Both the position numbers and the translations under genes were made by a program. Of a stretch of DNA of 64,000 nt, positions 7,957-16,340 are shown piece after piece; within the stretch, counting starts at the first letter, position 1; every line of letters starts with the position of its first letter. Below the pieces are notes generated by a model. The model searched no databases. It saw only the letters and a program-made list of their open reading frames with translations, and had not been told where the DNA came from. Source of the stretch: Lysinibacillus sp. B2A1 (GTDB lineage: Bacteria > Bacillota > Bacilli > Bacillales_A > Planococcaceae); assembly GCA_002973635.1 (NCBI GenBank), contig CP027224.1, positions 5,196,001 through 5,260,000 of the forward strand. The letters are read 5' to 3'.

Positions 7957-8859
7957 TTATCGTCTTACCTGTAAGGATGTTTTTATTATTTTATCTAATA
8001 GGTTTGCATAGCCTATTCCCGCCCCAAGTGCGCTTTTTGGGAGTAGGCTGTTTTTTGTCATACCTGGTAATGTATTGACTTCCATAACATACGGAATACC
8101 ATCCTTGATTAACATATCAATTCTGGCATAAACACTGCATTTTAAAGCGTTATAGCTGGCTATTGCAGCCTCCGCAACACGTTCATGTATGGCAGTCGGG
8201 AGTTCTATAACCTCTTCAATTGTAGAAGTAGCATTATATTTCGCCTCATAGTCAAAGAACTCTGCAGTATGTTGAATTGACAATATTGGTAATAGCTCAC
8301 CATCCATTATAGAGCAGGTTATTTCCTCCCCTTTAATAAACTTCTCGATAATAATTTCAGTATCCCATTTGAATACTTCCAAAGCCGCAGATATTAAGGC
8401 ATCTTTATCATTTACTATTTTCACCCCAACGCTGGAGCCACCCGAATTTGGTTTTACTACTATTGGATACCCCATTTTATCCACTTCATCTAGCCGCAGC
8501 TCTTCCACCGTAGAAAGATGAAGCCAATCTGGTGTTTCAATGCCCTCATAACGTAGAATTTTTTTTGATATATTTTTATCCATACAAATACTGCTTGATA
8601 GTATACCACTGCCAGTATACGGTACATCTAAGGTCTCAAGCACACCTTGTATTGTGCCATCTTCTCCAAACTTGCCATGAAGCGCCAGCAGGGCAATATC
8701 GATGTTTCTTACTTTTTCTATAAGCTCTGTTTTGTCATGTATTTCAATTGCGACAACTTCATATTTACTTTTATCTAAATGGGCAATCATTTCTTCCCCT
8801 GTCATGATAGAGACCTGTTTTTCCGAGGAAATTCCTCCCATAATAACGCCAACTCTCAT
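7957..8859 (-). CDS. ddl: D-alanine--D-alanine ligase
   Basis: A 300-residue ATP-grasp ligase joining two D-Ala for peptidoglycan precursors. The conserved blocks are in order: GGISSEKQVSIMTG at the N-terminus, LHGKFGEDGTIQGVLE, PYTGSG, SICMDK, VVKPNSGGSSVGV (ATP loop), and EVNTLPGMTKNSLLPK (Mg2+ and substrate site). It is shorter than the 350-residue main Ddl of Bacillus, resembling the compact DdlB type, and may be a second ligase. It starts 3 bp after a MocR-type regulator on the same strand, so the two are translated together. Confidence 0.88.
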   Translation of the reverse strand: MRVGVIMGGISSEKQVSIMTGEEMIAHLDKSKYEVVAIEIHDKTELIEKVRNIDIALLALHGKFGEDGTIQGVLETLDVPYTGSGILSSSICMDKNISKKILRYEGIETPDWLHLSTVEELRLDEVDKMGYPIVVKPNSGGSSVGVKIVNDKDALISAALEVFKWDTEIIIEKFIKGEEITCSIMDGELLPILSIQHTAEFFDYEAKYNATSTIEEVIELPTAIHERVAEAAIASYNALKCSVYARIDMLIKDGIPYVMEVNTLPGMTKNSLLPKSALGAGIGYANLLDKIIKTSLQVRR

Positions 8860-8862
8860 ATA

Positions 8863-10314
8863 TTAACTCCCCATTTCATTTTTCAACGTGTCACCAATAA
8901 TCTTAATTCCATGGACAATATCCTCTTCTTTTAACCGAGAAAACCCTAATCGAAAAGTATTACTACCTTTGCCATTGCTATAGAAAACATCCCCTGGATA
9001 AAAGACAACTCCTCTTTGATAGCATTTTTCCAATAGTGTACGAGCGTTTATTCCTTCCTCTAACTCAATAAAAAGATGAAGGCCACCATCTCCAGTTAAT
9101 CTTTTAAAAGGAATATATTGATTGCAAGCTTGACGAGCTAATTCATATTTTTTCTTATAGACTGACTTAGCCTTTTTTAAGTATTTTTCGAAATAGCCAT
9201 CCTGTAAATATTGATAGAGTACAGCTTGATCTAGTGTTGATGTATGAATAGTTCGTGCCCTTTTTACACTTTCCAAGCTATGGATAAGCTCCCTATCTGC
9301 CAATATCCAGCCAACTCGTAAGCCTGGAAAAAGGATTTTTGAAAAGCTGCTGATATAAATAACATTGTTACCTGCACCGATAAAGGTTATTAAAGGTGCA
9401 AGATGTGAGCCTGAATAACGTAATTCCTCGTTAAAGCCGTCTTCTACAATCGGAATCTGATATTTAGAAAAAAGGTTAATGATTACAGCTCTTTTTTCAG
9501 AGGAGGTTACAATCCCTGTTGGATTATGATAGGACGGAATCAGATAGGCGAAATCAAAATCCTTTGCTGCCAAGCTTTTTTCAACCTGATCTATATCGAT
9601 ACCGTCATCCTTCATGTCAATTCCGTGGATGTCAAAGCCATGCAAGCGAAAAAGCTTTAATGCGGCGTGATGAGTAGGGTTTTCACAAATCACACGCCCA
9701 GATTTTTTAGCAAAGGATGATAATAAAATGTCCAATCCCTCAGTAAAGCCATTCGTAATTAAAATGTCCTTATTAGAAATATCGACGCCCTTCCTCTCCA
9801 TATAATGAAGAAGGTACTCGATTAGTGGTTTATAGCCCTTGGCGTATCCGTAATTCAATACGATATCCCCTTCAAGTGACATCCTAGTTAAAAAGGCTCT
9901 TTTAAAATTTTCAACATCAAAAAGCTTTTCTTCTGGAGCAACACTATTGAAGGAAATCATGCCTTTTTCCCAGTGAATATCCTCTTGTTTCATCAAATCT
10001 AATTCATCAGCTAACAAAGTAACATTATTAAGCCTCTCCCTCCAATGGAGCTCAACAGAGGGTATTTTCACTGTTACGACCTTTCCTACAAAATTCCCTT
10101 TTCCTTTCACTGCATAGATGATGCCATCTTGCTCTAAATCTGCATATGCATTCAATACAGTATTTCTACTGACCGATAATAATTTACTAAGTTCACGGGT
10201 AGATGGAAGCTTCTGATGCTCCAGTAGGTGTCCTTTGACAATCATTTCTTTTAAATAATCCTTTAATTGAATATAAACTGGACGATCATCCACAAGCTTA
10301 AAATCATTAAACAC
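8863..10314 (-). CDS. MocR/GntR regulator with aminotransferase domain (DdlR/PdxR-like)
   Basis: A 483-residue protein. Residues 12-77 form the GntR winged helix (KLPSTRELSKLLSVSRNTVL). The rest is a fold-type I aminotransferase-like PLP domain with HNPTG (263-267), Asp292 and the PLP lysine Lys326 in SSFSKILFPGLRVGW. In Brevibacillus a MocR protein (DdlR) activates the D-Ala-D-Ala ligase gene. The 3-bp spacing to ddl here suggests the same job, in contrast to PdxR, which sits by pdxST. Activation is usual for MocR regulators, and the promoter was not resolved. Confidence 0.85.
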   Translation of the reverse strand: MFNDFKLVDDRPVYIQLKDYLKEMIVKGHLLEHQKLPSTRELSKLLSVSRNTVLNAYADLEQDGIIYAVKGKGNFVGKVVTVKIPSVELHWRERLNNVTLLADELDLMKQEDIHWEKGMISFNSVAPEEKLFDVENFKRAFLTRMSLEGDIVLNYGYAKGYKPLIEYLLHYMERKGVDISNKDILITNGFTEGLDILLSSFAKKSGRVICENPTHHAALKLFRLHGFDIHGIDMKDDGIDIDQVEKSLAAKDFDFAYLIPSYHNPTGIVTSSEKRAVIINLFSKYQIPIVEDGFNEELRYSGSHLAPLITFIGAGNNVIYISSFSKILFPGLRVGWILADRELIHSLESVKRARTIHTSTLDQAVLYQYLQDGYFEKYLKKAKSVYKKKYELARQACNQYIPFKRLTGDGGLHLFIELEEGINARTLLEKCYQRGVVFYPGDVFYSNGKGSNTFRLGFSRLKEEDIVHGIKIIGDTLKNEMGS

Positions 10315-10440
10315 TTCCTAACCCCCTTGCTTTATTTTTGCATAATTGTATTTCACTCAAAAGGTCCACTGCATATGGAGTTTTCTCTTGAAGTGGTTGC
10401 TACTTTTCCTAATTTTAATCTAAAAAACCTTCTGTCGCTG

Positions 10441-10593
10441 TCATTGACAAAAGTAAGGAAGCCATTCGTAGTATTTTTTGATATCCTCTGTTTTCTGTAA
10501 TTCTTTTACATATGTATAAACCAACCGCTTTAAATAATCACCATGCTGCTCCATCGCCTCATACAGCAATCGCTCTTTGTCATCACTAGTCAA
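10441..10593 (-). pseudogene. ECF sigma factor, N-terminal fragment
   Basis: TTG 10593, preceded by GAGGGGAGG, opens TSDDKERLLYEAMEQHGDYL then KRLVYTYVKELQKTEDI, the start of sigma-70 region 2 of an ECF sigma factor. The frame then runs into KKYYEWLPYFCQ and a TGA, so about 50 of roughly 180 residues remain. The DNA from 10315 to 10440 holds no recognisable remainder. This explains most of the gap between the MocR gene and the ABC exporter. Confidence 0.65.
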
Positions 10594-10723
10594 AGCATGA
10601 CCTCCCCTCTTATAAAGTTAGACAAATCTGGTAATGAACTGGTTTCATTTTATCAAAAGGAAACTTTTTATATGGTATAGTATATTTATGGTTAATTTTT
10701 CTAAAATTGAAAGGGGCTGCGAA

Positions 10724-11503
10724 ATGGAAGAGATTTTAACGATTACGAATCTAACGAAAAGTTATGGGAACAAGGAAATATTAAAGGGGATTGACCTCCA
10801 TGCATCTAGAGGAGAAATCATAGGCTATATTGGCCCAAATGGTGCTGGTAAAAGCACAACGGTGAAAATTATTTTAGGGCTAGAGGGTGACTATGGTGGA
10901 GATATTCAGCTCTTTGGGGAGAGCATTAGAGAAAATCAATTAGACTATAAACGAAAAATTGGTTATGTGCCAGAAATCGCAGAAGTTTATGATAATTTAA
11001 CAGGCTACGAGTATTTAACCTTTATCGGGCAATTATACGGGCTCGATTTAGAAGTAGCTGCAGACAAATCAAAGTCCTTAATGGAATTGTTTGGTGTTGG
11101 AGAAGCCTACCACGCTAGAATTTCCTCCTATTCTAAGGGAATGCGACAAAAACTATTAATTATTGCCAGTCTATTACATAATCCAGACATCCTATTTTTA
11201 GATGAACCTATTAATGGCTTAGATGCAAATAGTGTCATGATTTTTAAGGAAATCTTAACACAGTTAGCTGCCCAAGGAAAAACGATATTCTATTCATCCC
11301 ATATTATGGATGTAGTAGAGAAAATCAGTAGCCGAATTATCCTGCTGTACGATGGGAAAATTGCTGCTGATGGCACATTTGCAGAGTTGCAAGCAGAGAA
11401 TACGGAGGGAACATTGGAAAGAATTTTCAATCAATTGACAGGCTTCCATGAACATCAGGAAATTGGTGAGAAATTTGTTTCCATTGTACAAGAGGTACGA
11501 TGA
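10724..11503 (+). CDS. ABC transporter ATP-binding protein (YthP-like)
   Basis: 259 residues from ATG 10724 (AAAGGGGC upstream). A longer frame to 10634 lacks a ribosome site. Walker A is GPNGAGKSTT, the signature is YSKGMRQK, Walker B is ILFLDEP and the switch His lies in YSSHIMDVVEK. It is the cytosolic motor for the 540-residue permease that overlaps it by 4 bp (ATGA). The pair resembles B. subtilis YthP/YthQ. Substrate unknown, and export is inferred because no binding protein is present. Confidence 0.88.
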   Translation: MEEILTITNLTKSYGNKEILKGIDLHASRGEIIGYIGPNGAGKSTTVKIILGLEGDYGGDIQLFGESIRENQLDYKRKIGYVPEIAEVYDNLTGYEYLTFIGQLYGLDLEVAADKSKSLMELFGVGEAYHARISSYSKGMRQKLLIIASLLHNPDILFLDEPINGLDANSVMIFKEILTQLAAQGKTIFYSSHIMDVVEKISSRIILLYDGKIAADGTFAELQAENTEGTLERIFNQLTGFHEHQEIGEKFVSIVQEVR

Positions 11504-13122
11504 TGACAGATTTTAAAACCCTACAGTTACTTGATAAATTCCGCATTATTTTCATCAAATTGGGCATTGATTATGACATGATGAGAAAAATCCTCCATAT
11601 AAAATTAACAATGGATGAGCGTAAAGTACCGACAATATTTAACCAGAACAAGAAGAAGGATGATCAAAAATACGGCTATATTAAGTCTTTATGGATTTAT
11701 GTTTTATTTGGGCTTATACTCGTTCCACTGATGAGCTTTGGCCAAAATTTTCTTTTCCAGATGAGTATTGCATATGCCATGATTATTTTTTTAATTATGA
11801 CATCCTTGATTTCAGATTTTTCATCAGTCCTTCTGGATGTGCGCGACAGAAGCATCCTTTCGACTAAACCGATCTCTACGAAAACGATTAATGCCGCAAA
11901 GTTTATGCATATTTTCATCTATTTAACTTATTTAACAGTCGCATTAACAGCCATTCCACTTGTCGTTAGCCTCATCAAACAAGGCCTTGCATTCTTTATG
12001 TTAACAGTGTTTGAAATTTTTCTAATCAACCTATTTATTGTAGCGCTTACCGCCATTCTCTATATGATGATTCTACGATTTTTTGATGGAGAAAAGCTGA
12101 AGGATATGATCAATTATGTTCAAATTGGACTATCCTTAATGCTGATGATTGGCTATCAAGTTTTGATTAGATCCTTTGAATTTGTCAATTTAGATATGGC
12201 AGTAGTGTTTCATTGGTGGAGTATTTTTCTTATACCTATGTGGTTCGCCGCTCCTTACGAGCTGCTGCTAAATGGTAATCACTCCTTAATGACCATAGTT
12301 TTTTGTATACTAGCAATCATCATACCTATTATTTCAATATGGCTTTATATTAAACTAGTGCCAACCTTTGAACGTAATCTGCAAAAACTATTAAATACAA
12401 GCAAATCAAAAAAAGAAAGGAACAATCGACTAAAGGCATTTTTGTTAAAAATCATTTGCCGAACTAATGAAGAAAGAGCTTTCTACCGTTTTGCCTCCCT
12501 TATGATGAAACAAGAGCGAGAGTTTAAACTGAAAGTATATCCGTCTTTAGGCTTTTCCTTTGTCATTCCATTCATTTTTATGTTTACTTTTTCAAGATCA
12601 GAAGAAGTTGATTATTCGGTTAGCATGAGCTATTTAAATATCTATTTCAGCATGATAATTATTCCGTCAGCTGTGCTTATGCTTAGTTATTCAGCGAAAT
12701 ATAAAGCTGCTTGGATTTATAAGGTCTTTCCACTCAAAGATTATACAGACCTAAAAAAAGGTAGCTTAAAAGCATTTTTGATTAAATTGTATATTCCATT
12801 TTATATTGTGCTAAGCATCATTTTCTGCTTCATCTATGGTCCGAGAATCATCCCAGATTTGCTGATTGTTTTAGTGACAAGCTGCTTGTACACCGTCATT
12901 TGTTATATCACTATAGGAGGTAACATTCCTTTCACAAAGCCCTTTAATGATATTGGCGATGCCCAGAGCTGGAAATCTCTTATATTACTTCCCCCTTTAG
13001 GTGCTCTAGCGGGACTGCATTACTTCCTGGCAGCTCATATTTCTTATGGAGTACTAATTTATTTAATCTTGCTTGTCATCACGAATTTCGTTCTATGGAA
13101 ACTTGTATTTAAGCGCACATAA
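11500..13122 (+). CDS. ABC transporter permease (YthQ-like), 540 aa
   Basis: A large polytopic membrane protein with about 10-12 hydrophobic segments and a long cytoplasmic loop around residues 290-340 (FERNLQKLLNTSKSKKERNN). Its start overlaps the ATPase stop by 4 bp, indicating translational coupling. Architecture and length fit the YthQ/EcsB-type permeases of Bacillales. It forms an exporter with the upstream ATPase. What is exported cannot be read from the sequence. A strong terminator follows. Confidence 0.8.
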   Translation: MMTDFKTLQLLDKFRIIFIKLGIDYDMMRKILHIKLTMDERKVPTIFNQNKKKDDQKYGYIKSLWIYVLFGLILVPLMSFGQNFLFQMSIAYAMIIFLIMTSLISDFSSVLLDVRDRSILSTKPISTKTINAAKFMHIFIYLTYLTVALTAIPLVVSLIKQGLAFFMLTVFEIFLINLFIVALTAILYMMILRFFDGEKLKDMINYVQIGLSLMLMIGYQVLIRSFEFVNLDMAVVFHWWSIFLIPMWFAAPYELLLNGNHSLMTIVFCILAIIIPIISIWLYIKLVPTFERNLQKLLNTSKSKKERNNRLKAFLLKIICRTNEERAFYRFASLMMKQEREFKLKVYPSLGFSFVIPFIFMFTFSRSEEVDYSVSMSYLNIYFSMIIIPSAVLMLSYSAKYKAAWIYKVFPLKDYTDLKKGSLKAFLIKLYIPFYIVLSIIFCFIYGPRIIPDLLIVLVTSCLYTVICYITIGGNIPFTKPFNDIGDAQSWKSLILLPPLGALAGLHYFLAAHISYGVLIYLILLVITNFVLWKLVFKRT

Positions 13123-13160
13123 ACGGCTTGAGCCTAGATTACTGGGCTCAAGCCGTTTAT
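13119..13160. terminator. Strong bidirectional terminator (duplicated unit, copy 1)
   Basis: 16-17-bp stem (13119-13134 / 13144-13160) with T run. A near-identical hairpin sits at 14487-14522 beyond the paralogous permease, so it belongs to the duplicated segment. Confidence 0.85.
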
Positions 13161-13161
13161 T

Positions 13162-13776
13162 TTAAAAAACCTTTTTCTCATATATACGAATCGACAGTAG
13201 CCATGATCCAATATATAATATAACAGTTGTAATAATAGCTATGGAATACATTTGCGTTTCTTGTAAAGTCAAGAACTTTCGTGCTATTTCTCTTAATATA
13301 TCATTTATAGGAACTAGTAAACTAATTGTAAACATATAGATACCCAATAAAACACCTAAAGCAATCAATAAATAATGCGTTTTAAATTTATAGGAGATTG
13401 GAAACATGAATGATATAGCGACCATAACTAGACCAATAATAAACAACATTTCCTTCCATATAAAAAGACCCCCATTTCCATTTATGAAGAAATCCCCCGC
13501 ATAAATCATGAAAACAAATATTGTTGTAAATATCAGTGAACCTATATATTTTGAACTGACAATTTCCTTTCTCGTATATGGTAGAGAATTGAGCAGCATA
13601 TTAGCGTTGTCTTTTTCATCGTAAGCGAAAGCATTTAGTATAAATATTACACTATAAAGAAATCCCAAAGGTATTAGGGAGGGTACACCTGCCAATAAGT
13701 AGATTATTATAGTAGCAATGTAAAATAAAATTATTTTCTTTTGTATTAAAACATCCTTAAGTATAAGGTTAATCAT
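13162..13776 (-). CDS. ABC-2 type permease, duplicated module copy 1
   Basis: 204 residues from ATG 13776 with about six membrane segments. Signature pieces are NLILKDVLIQKK, FAYDEKDNANMLLNSLPYTR and KEIVSSKYIGSL, all shared almost word for word with the permease at 14526-15140, which has exactly the same length. It resembles the permeases of GntR-controlled PmtABCD/Ytr exporters. Its own ATPase has been deleted apart from an 81-bp tail, so it would have to use the ATPase at 15145-16005. Confidence 0.8.
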   Translation of the reverse strand: MINLILKDVLIQKKIILFYIATIIIYLLAGVPSLIPLGFLYSVIFILNAFAYDEKDNANMLLNSLPYTRKEIVSSKYIGSLIFTTIFVFMIYAGDFFINGNGGLFIWKEMLFIIGLVMVAISFMFPISYKFKTHYLLIALGVLLGIYMFTISLLVPINDILREIARKFLTLQETQMYSIAIITTVILYIGSWLLSIRIYEKKVF

Positions 13777-13857
13777 CCAATTACCATCCTTTTTTCGTAT
13801 ATTACATATAAGGGTACGCTTTTTCACAATAACCGTATCTCCAAATATATTCACCAC
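13777..13857 (-). pseudogene. C-terminal tail of a deleted ABC ATPase
   Basis: Reads VNIFGDTVIVKKRTL and then, one frame off, NIRKKDGNW. The intact paralogue ends VANIFGDSVIMEKPTLEDIM then YYTKKGW. The rest of the ATPase (about 780 bp) is missing between here and the GntR stop at 13880, a clean internal deletion. Confidence 0.7.
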
Positions 13858-13879
13858 ACGAATTTAACAGCTGTCTTCA

Positions 13880-14257
13880 TCACTCATTCTCTGTATACAA
13901 TAGTGTGAGCATTTCTTTGAGCTCTGCTAAGTCAATGTTCATTTCTTTAGCATTTTGAATGGCAATCAACAGATTTTCTTCAATTACCTTTATTTTCCTT
14001 TCTCTCATCATTTCCTTATTTTGCTCAGAGATGAACGAACCTTTTCCCACAATAGAATAAATAAACCCGTTTTTCTCTAGCTCTTCATAAGCGCGTTTTG
14101 TTGTAATAACGCTAATTTCTAAATCCTTTGCAAGCTGGCGCATAGAGGGCAATGACTGCCCTTCTTGTAGTTCACCTGTTAAAATAAGCTTTTTGATTTG
14201 AGCATAAATCTGCTCATAAATCGGCTCTTTTGAACTGTTTGAAATAATAATTTGCAT
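13880..14257 (-). CDS. GntR-family regulator (YtrA/PmtR type)
   Basis: 125 residues. The N-terminal winged helix reads PIYEQIYAQIKKLILTGELQ and QSLPSMRQLAKDLEISVIT, followed by the short YtrA-type effector tail of about 45 residues (ENLLIAIQNAKEMNIDLAEL). Such regulators repress linked ABC exporters and are released by antimicrobial or amphipathic peptides. It heads module copy 1, and module copy 2 has lost its own regulator, so it probably controls both. The ATG is followed by QIIISNSSKEPIY, typical for the family. Confidence 0.85.
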   Translation of the reverse strand: MQIIISNSSKEPIYEQIYAQIKKLILTGELQEGQSLPSMRQLAKDLEISVITTKRAYEELEKNGFIYSIVGKGSFISEQNKEMMRERKIKVIEENLLIAIQNAKEMNIDLAELKEMLTLLYTENE

Positions 14258-14486
14258 ACAAATACCTCTTCTTTATTTTTATGTGATTGGCACATGAAGA
14301 CATCAGTTATTTCGTTAGCATGAACCATTAGAATTTTTATTTCAACACGCTAATTATTTCGTCCGAATGTACAATGGAATGTATAATGTCTTTCACATAA
14401 AGATTACATTGTATATTGTTTAGAGTATAATTTTCTGCCTCACGGAAATTATCCATTTATTGATAGGGACTTTGTTTAAGCACATA

Positions 14487-14522
14487 AACAGCTTGAGCCT
14501 ACATCGCTGGACTCAAGCTGTT
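14487..14522. terminator. Bidirectional terminator (duplicated unit, copy 2)
   Basis: AACAGCTTGAG / CTCAAGCTGTT stem, homologous to the hairpin at 13119-13160, including the following TTTTAAAAAAC. Confidence 0.75.
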
Positions 14523-14525
14523 CTT

Positions 14526-15140
14526 TTAAAAAACTTTTCTCGCATATATACGAATAGATAGTAGCCACGATCCAACATATAAAATAATGATAGTAAGGAT
14601 AGCTACGAAATACAATTGCGTATCTTGTAAAGTCATGAACTTTTGTATCAATTCTCTTAATGTACCATTAAGACTAGGGGATAAAAATTTAATGATTAAA
14701 ATATATATTCCAAATAAAGCACCTACAGCAATCATTAAAGATTGCGTTTTAAATTTATAAAAGATTGGCAGTATAAATGACAAAGTGACCATAACAAGAC
14801 CGATAATTAGCAATATATCTTTCCATAAAAACAATACCTCTTTTCCATTTAAGAAGAAATCACCTATAGAAGTAATGAATATAATTAGTGATGTATATAC
14901 CAATGAACCTATATATTTCGAACTAACGATTTCCTTTCTCGTATATGGCAGCGAATTAAGCAAAATATTAGCGTTATCTTTTTCATCATAAGCAAAGGTC
15001 TGAGTAATAAAAGCCATACTATATAAGAATCCTATCTTTACTAGGGACACATCTATAAATAAATAAAGTAAAATTGTAGAAATGTATATTAAAATTAATT
15101 TCTTTTGAATTAAAACATCCTTAAGTATTAGATTAACCAT
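14526..15140 (-). CDS. ABC-2 type permease, duplicated module copy 2
   Basis: 204 residues from ATG 15140, 4 bp after the ATPase stop. It has six hydrophobic segments and shares NLILKDVLIQKK and YDEKDNANILLNSLPYTRKE with copy 1. It acts with the upstream ATPase as an exporter of the Pmt/Ytr type. A longer frame to 15230 only re-reads the ATPase 3' end in another frame and is rejected. Confidence 0.85.
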   Translation of the reverse strand: MVNLILKDVLIQKKLILIYISTILLYLFIDVSLVKIGFLYSMAFITQTFAYDEKDNANILLNSLPYTRKEIVSSKYIGSLVYTSLIIFITSIGDFFLNGKEVLFLWKDILLIIGLVMVTLSFILPIFYKFKTQSLMIAVGALFGIYILIIKFLSPSLNGTLRELIQKFMTLQDTQLYFVAILTIIILYVGSWLLSIRIYARKVF

Positions 15141-15144
15141 CCCA

Positions 15145-16005
15145 TTACCATCCTTTTTTCGTATAGTACATAATATCTTCAAGCGTCGGTTTTTCCATAA
15201 TGACAGAATCCCCAAATATATTCGCCACACGATTTTTATCCGCAGTTAATGCCTCAAAGCCTGTGTTCGATTTTCGGATGGCAACAAACTCTCGTTCCGT
15301 TTCCTGATCCAATAAATTCAATGTCCCTTTGACAATGGCATATTCCTCTTCAATCTTGTAAAATTCCTTCGTGAATATATGTTCACCATTATGAACAAAG
15401 GTAATATAATCTGCAATTCTATCCAGATCTGTTGTTATATGGGTCGAGAAGAAAATCGTTTTATCTTCATCTTGCATTAATTCATGTAGTATATTTAGTA
15501 GCTCTCTACGAAATATCGGATCGAGCCCAGCAGTTGGCTCATCCATAATAATTAATTCTGCATGATGAGCTAGGGCTATGGCTAATGAAGCTTTCATCTT
15601 CATACCCTTCGAAAAGGTCTTCATATTTTTATTCAATGGTAGTTCGAACTGATTGACATAACGTTGAAAGGCGTTATCATCCCAGTTTTTATAGGCTGGT
15701 TTAATAATCCTTTTCATATCCTTTAATGTTACATTTTCATAAAAGACATTTTCGTCATAGACAAAGCCAATACGTTCCTTTATTTCTTTTTCATGCTTCT
15801 TGTAATTCATGCCAAACACTGAAACAGTGCCACTATCTTGCTTTAGTAAGTTCATAATCAATTTGATTGTTGTAGATTTCCCTGCACCATTTCCGCCGAT
15901 AAATCCAGTTACAAAGCCCTTTTTCACGTTGATAGAGAAATCCTTTATCTGAAATCCCTTAAAAGATTTATGAACATGCTGTAATTCAATGACATTTTCC
16001 ATCAT
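15145..16005 (-). CDS. ABC transporter ATP-binding protein (PmtA/YtrB-like)
   Basis: 286 residues. Walker A GGNGAGKSTT, signature FSKGMKMK, Walker B LIIMDEPTAGLD, switch FFSTHITTDLDR. The 80-residue C-terminal extension (KGTLNLLDQETEREFVAIRK) is typical for PmtA/YtrB-like ATPases. It is the only intact ATPase of the duplicated module and probably powers both permeases. Ribosome site GGAGG lies before ATG ATG at 16005/16002. A palindromic operator lies 72 bp upstream. Confidence 0.87.
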   Translation of the reverse strand: MMENVIELQHVHKSFKGFQIKDFSINVKKGFVTGFIGGNGAGKSTTIKLIMNLLKQDSGTVSVFGMNYKKHEKEIKERIGFVYDENVFYENVTLKDMKRIIKPAYKNWDDNAFQRYVNQFELPLNKNMKTFSKGMKMKASLAIALAHHAELIIMDEPTAGLDPIFRRELLNILHELMQDEDKTIFFSTHITTDLDRIADYITFVHNGEHIFTKEFYKIEEEYAIVKGTLNLLDQETEREFVAIRKSNTGFEALTADKNRVANIFGDSVIMEKPTLEDIMYYTKKGW

Positions 16006-16047
16006 CCATCCTCCGTATACAATAATGTAAGTATTTCCCTTGAGCTC
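16004..16047 (-). pseudogene. C-terminal tail of a deleted GntR regulator
   Basis: Reads REILTLLYTEDG before a stop that overlaps the ATPase start. The intact regulator at 13880 ends KEMLTLLYTENE. The remainder of this regulator is absent, so copy 2 lost its regulator while copy 1 lost its ATPase. Confidence 0.65.
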
Positions 16048-16076
16048 CTTAAAACAAATGTTCCTCGCCTAAACAA

Positions 16077-16097
16077 TGTATATATACTTTATATACA
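16077..16097. promoter_or_regulatory. Palindromic operator upstream of the ATPase/permease pair
   Basis: Perfect 8-bp arms TGTATATA / TATATACA with a 5-bp spacer, in an AT-rich promoter region. It is the likely binding site for the YtrA-type GntR protein encoded at 13880-14257. The rest of the gap 16098-16340 contains only the terminator at 16216. Confidence 0.6.
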
Positions 16098-16215
16098 ATA
16101 TACACACCATAAACTTATTTTGCAAGTTTTAATTTTTTAATGTTCAATATAAAATTTTCATTACATAGTAAATCACTATGAAACCGTAACATATGTCTCT
16201 CTTTTTGAAGTATAA

Positions 16216-16248
16216 AGGCATACAGTCAAATTAAATGACTGTATGCCT
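16216..16248. terminator. Intrinsic terminator
   Basis: Perfect 13-bp stem AGGCATACAGTCA / TGACTGTATGCCT with a 7-nt loop, about 90 bp past the hydrolase gene. Confidence 0.75.
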
Positions 16249-16340
16249 AACGTTAATTTAGATTAATTTGTATTTTCCCAGATGGCAATTTAAAACAACG
16301 CACAAATAGCCTGATGATTATTACATTTTAAAGATTCTGC

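Noticed and set aside
10267..10500. 77-codon plus-strand frame opposite the MocR start
   Set aside because: No ribosome site and composition unlike a protein. The minus strand carries the ECF sigma relic instead.
15141..15230. N-terminal extension of the copy 2 permease
   Set aside because: It only re-reads the 3' end of the ATPase gene in another frame. ATG 15140 matches the copy 1 length exactly.
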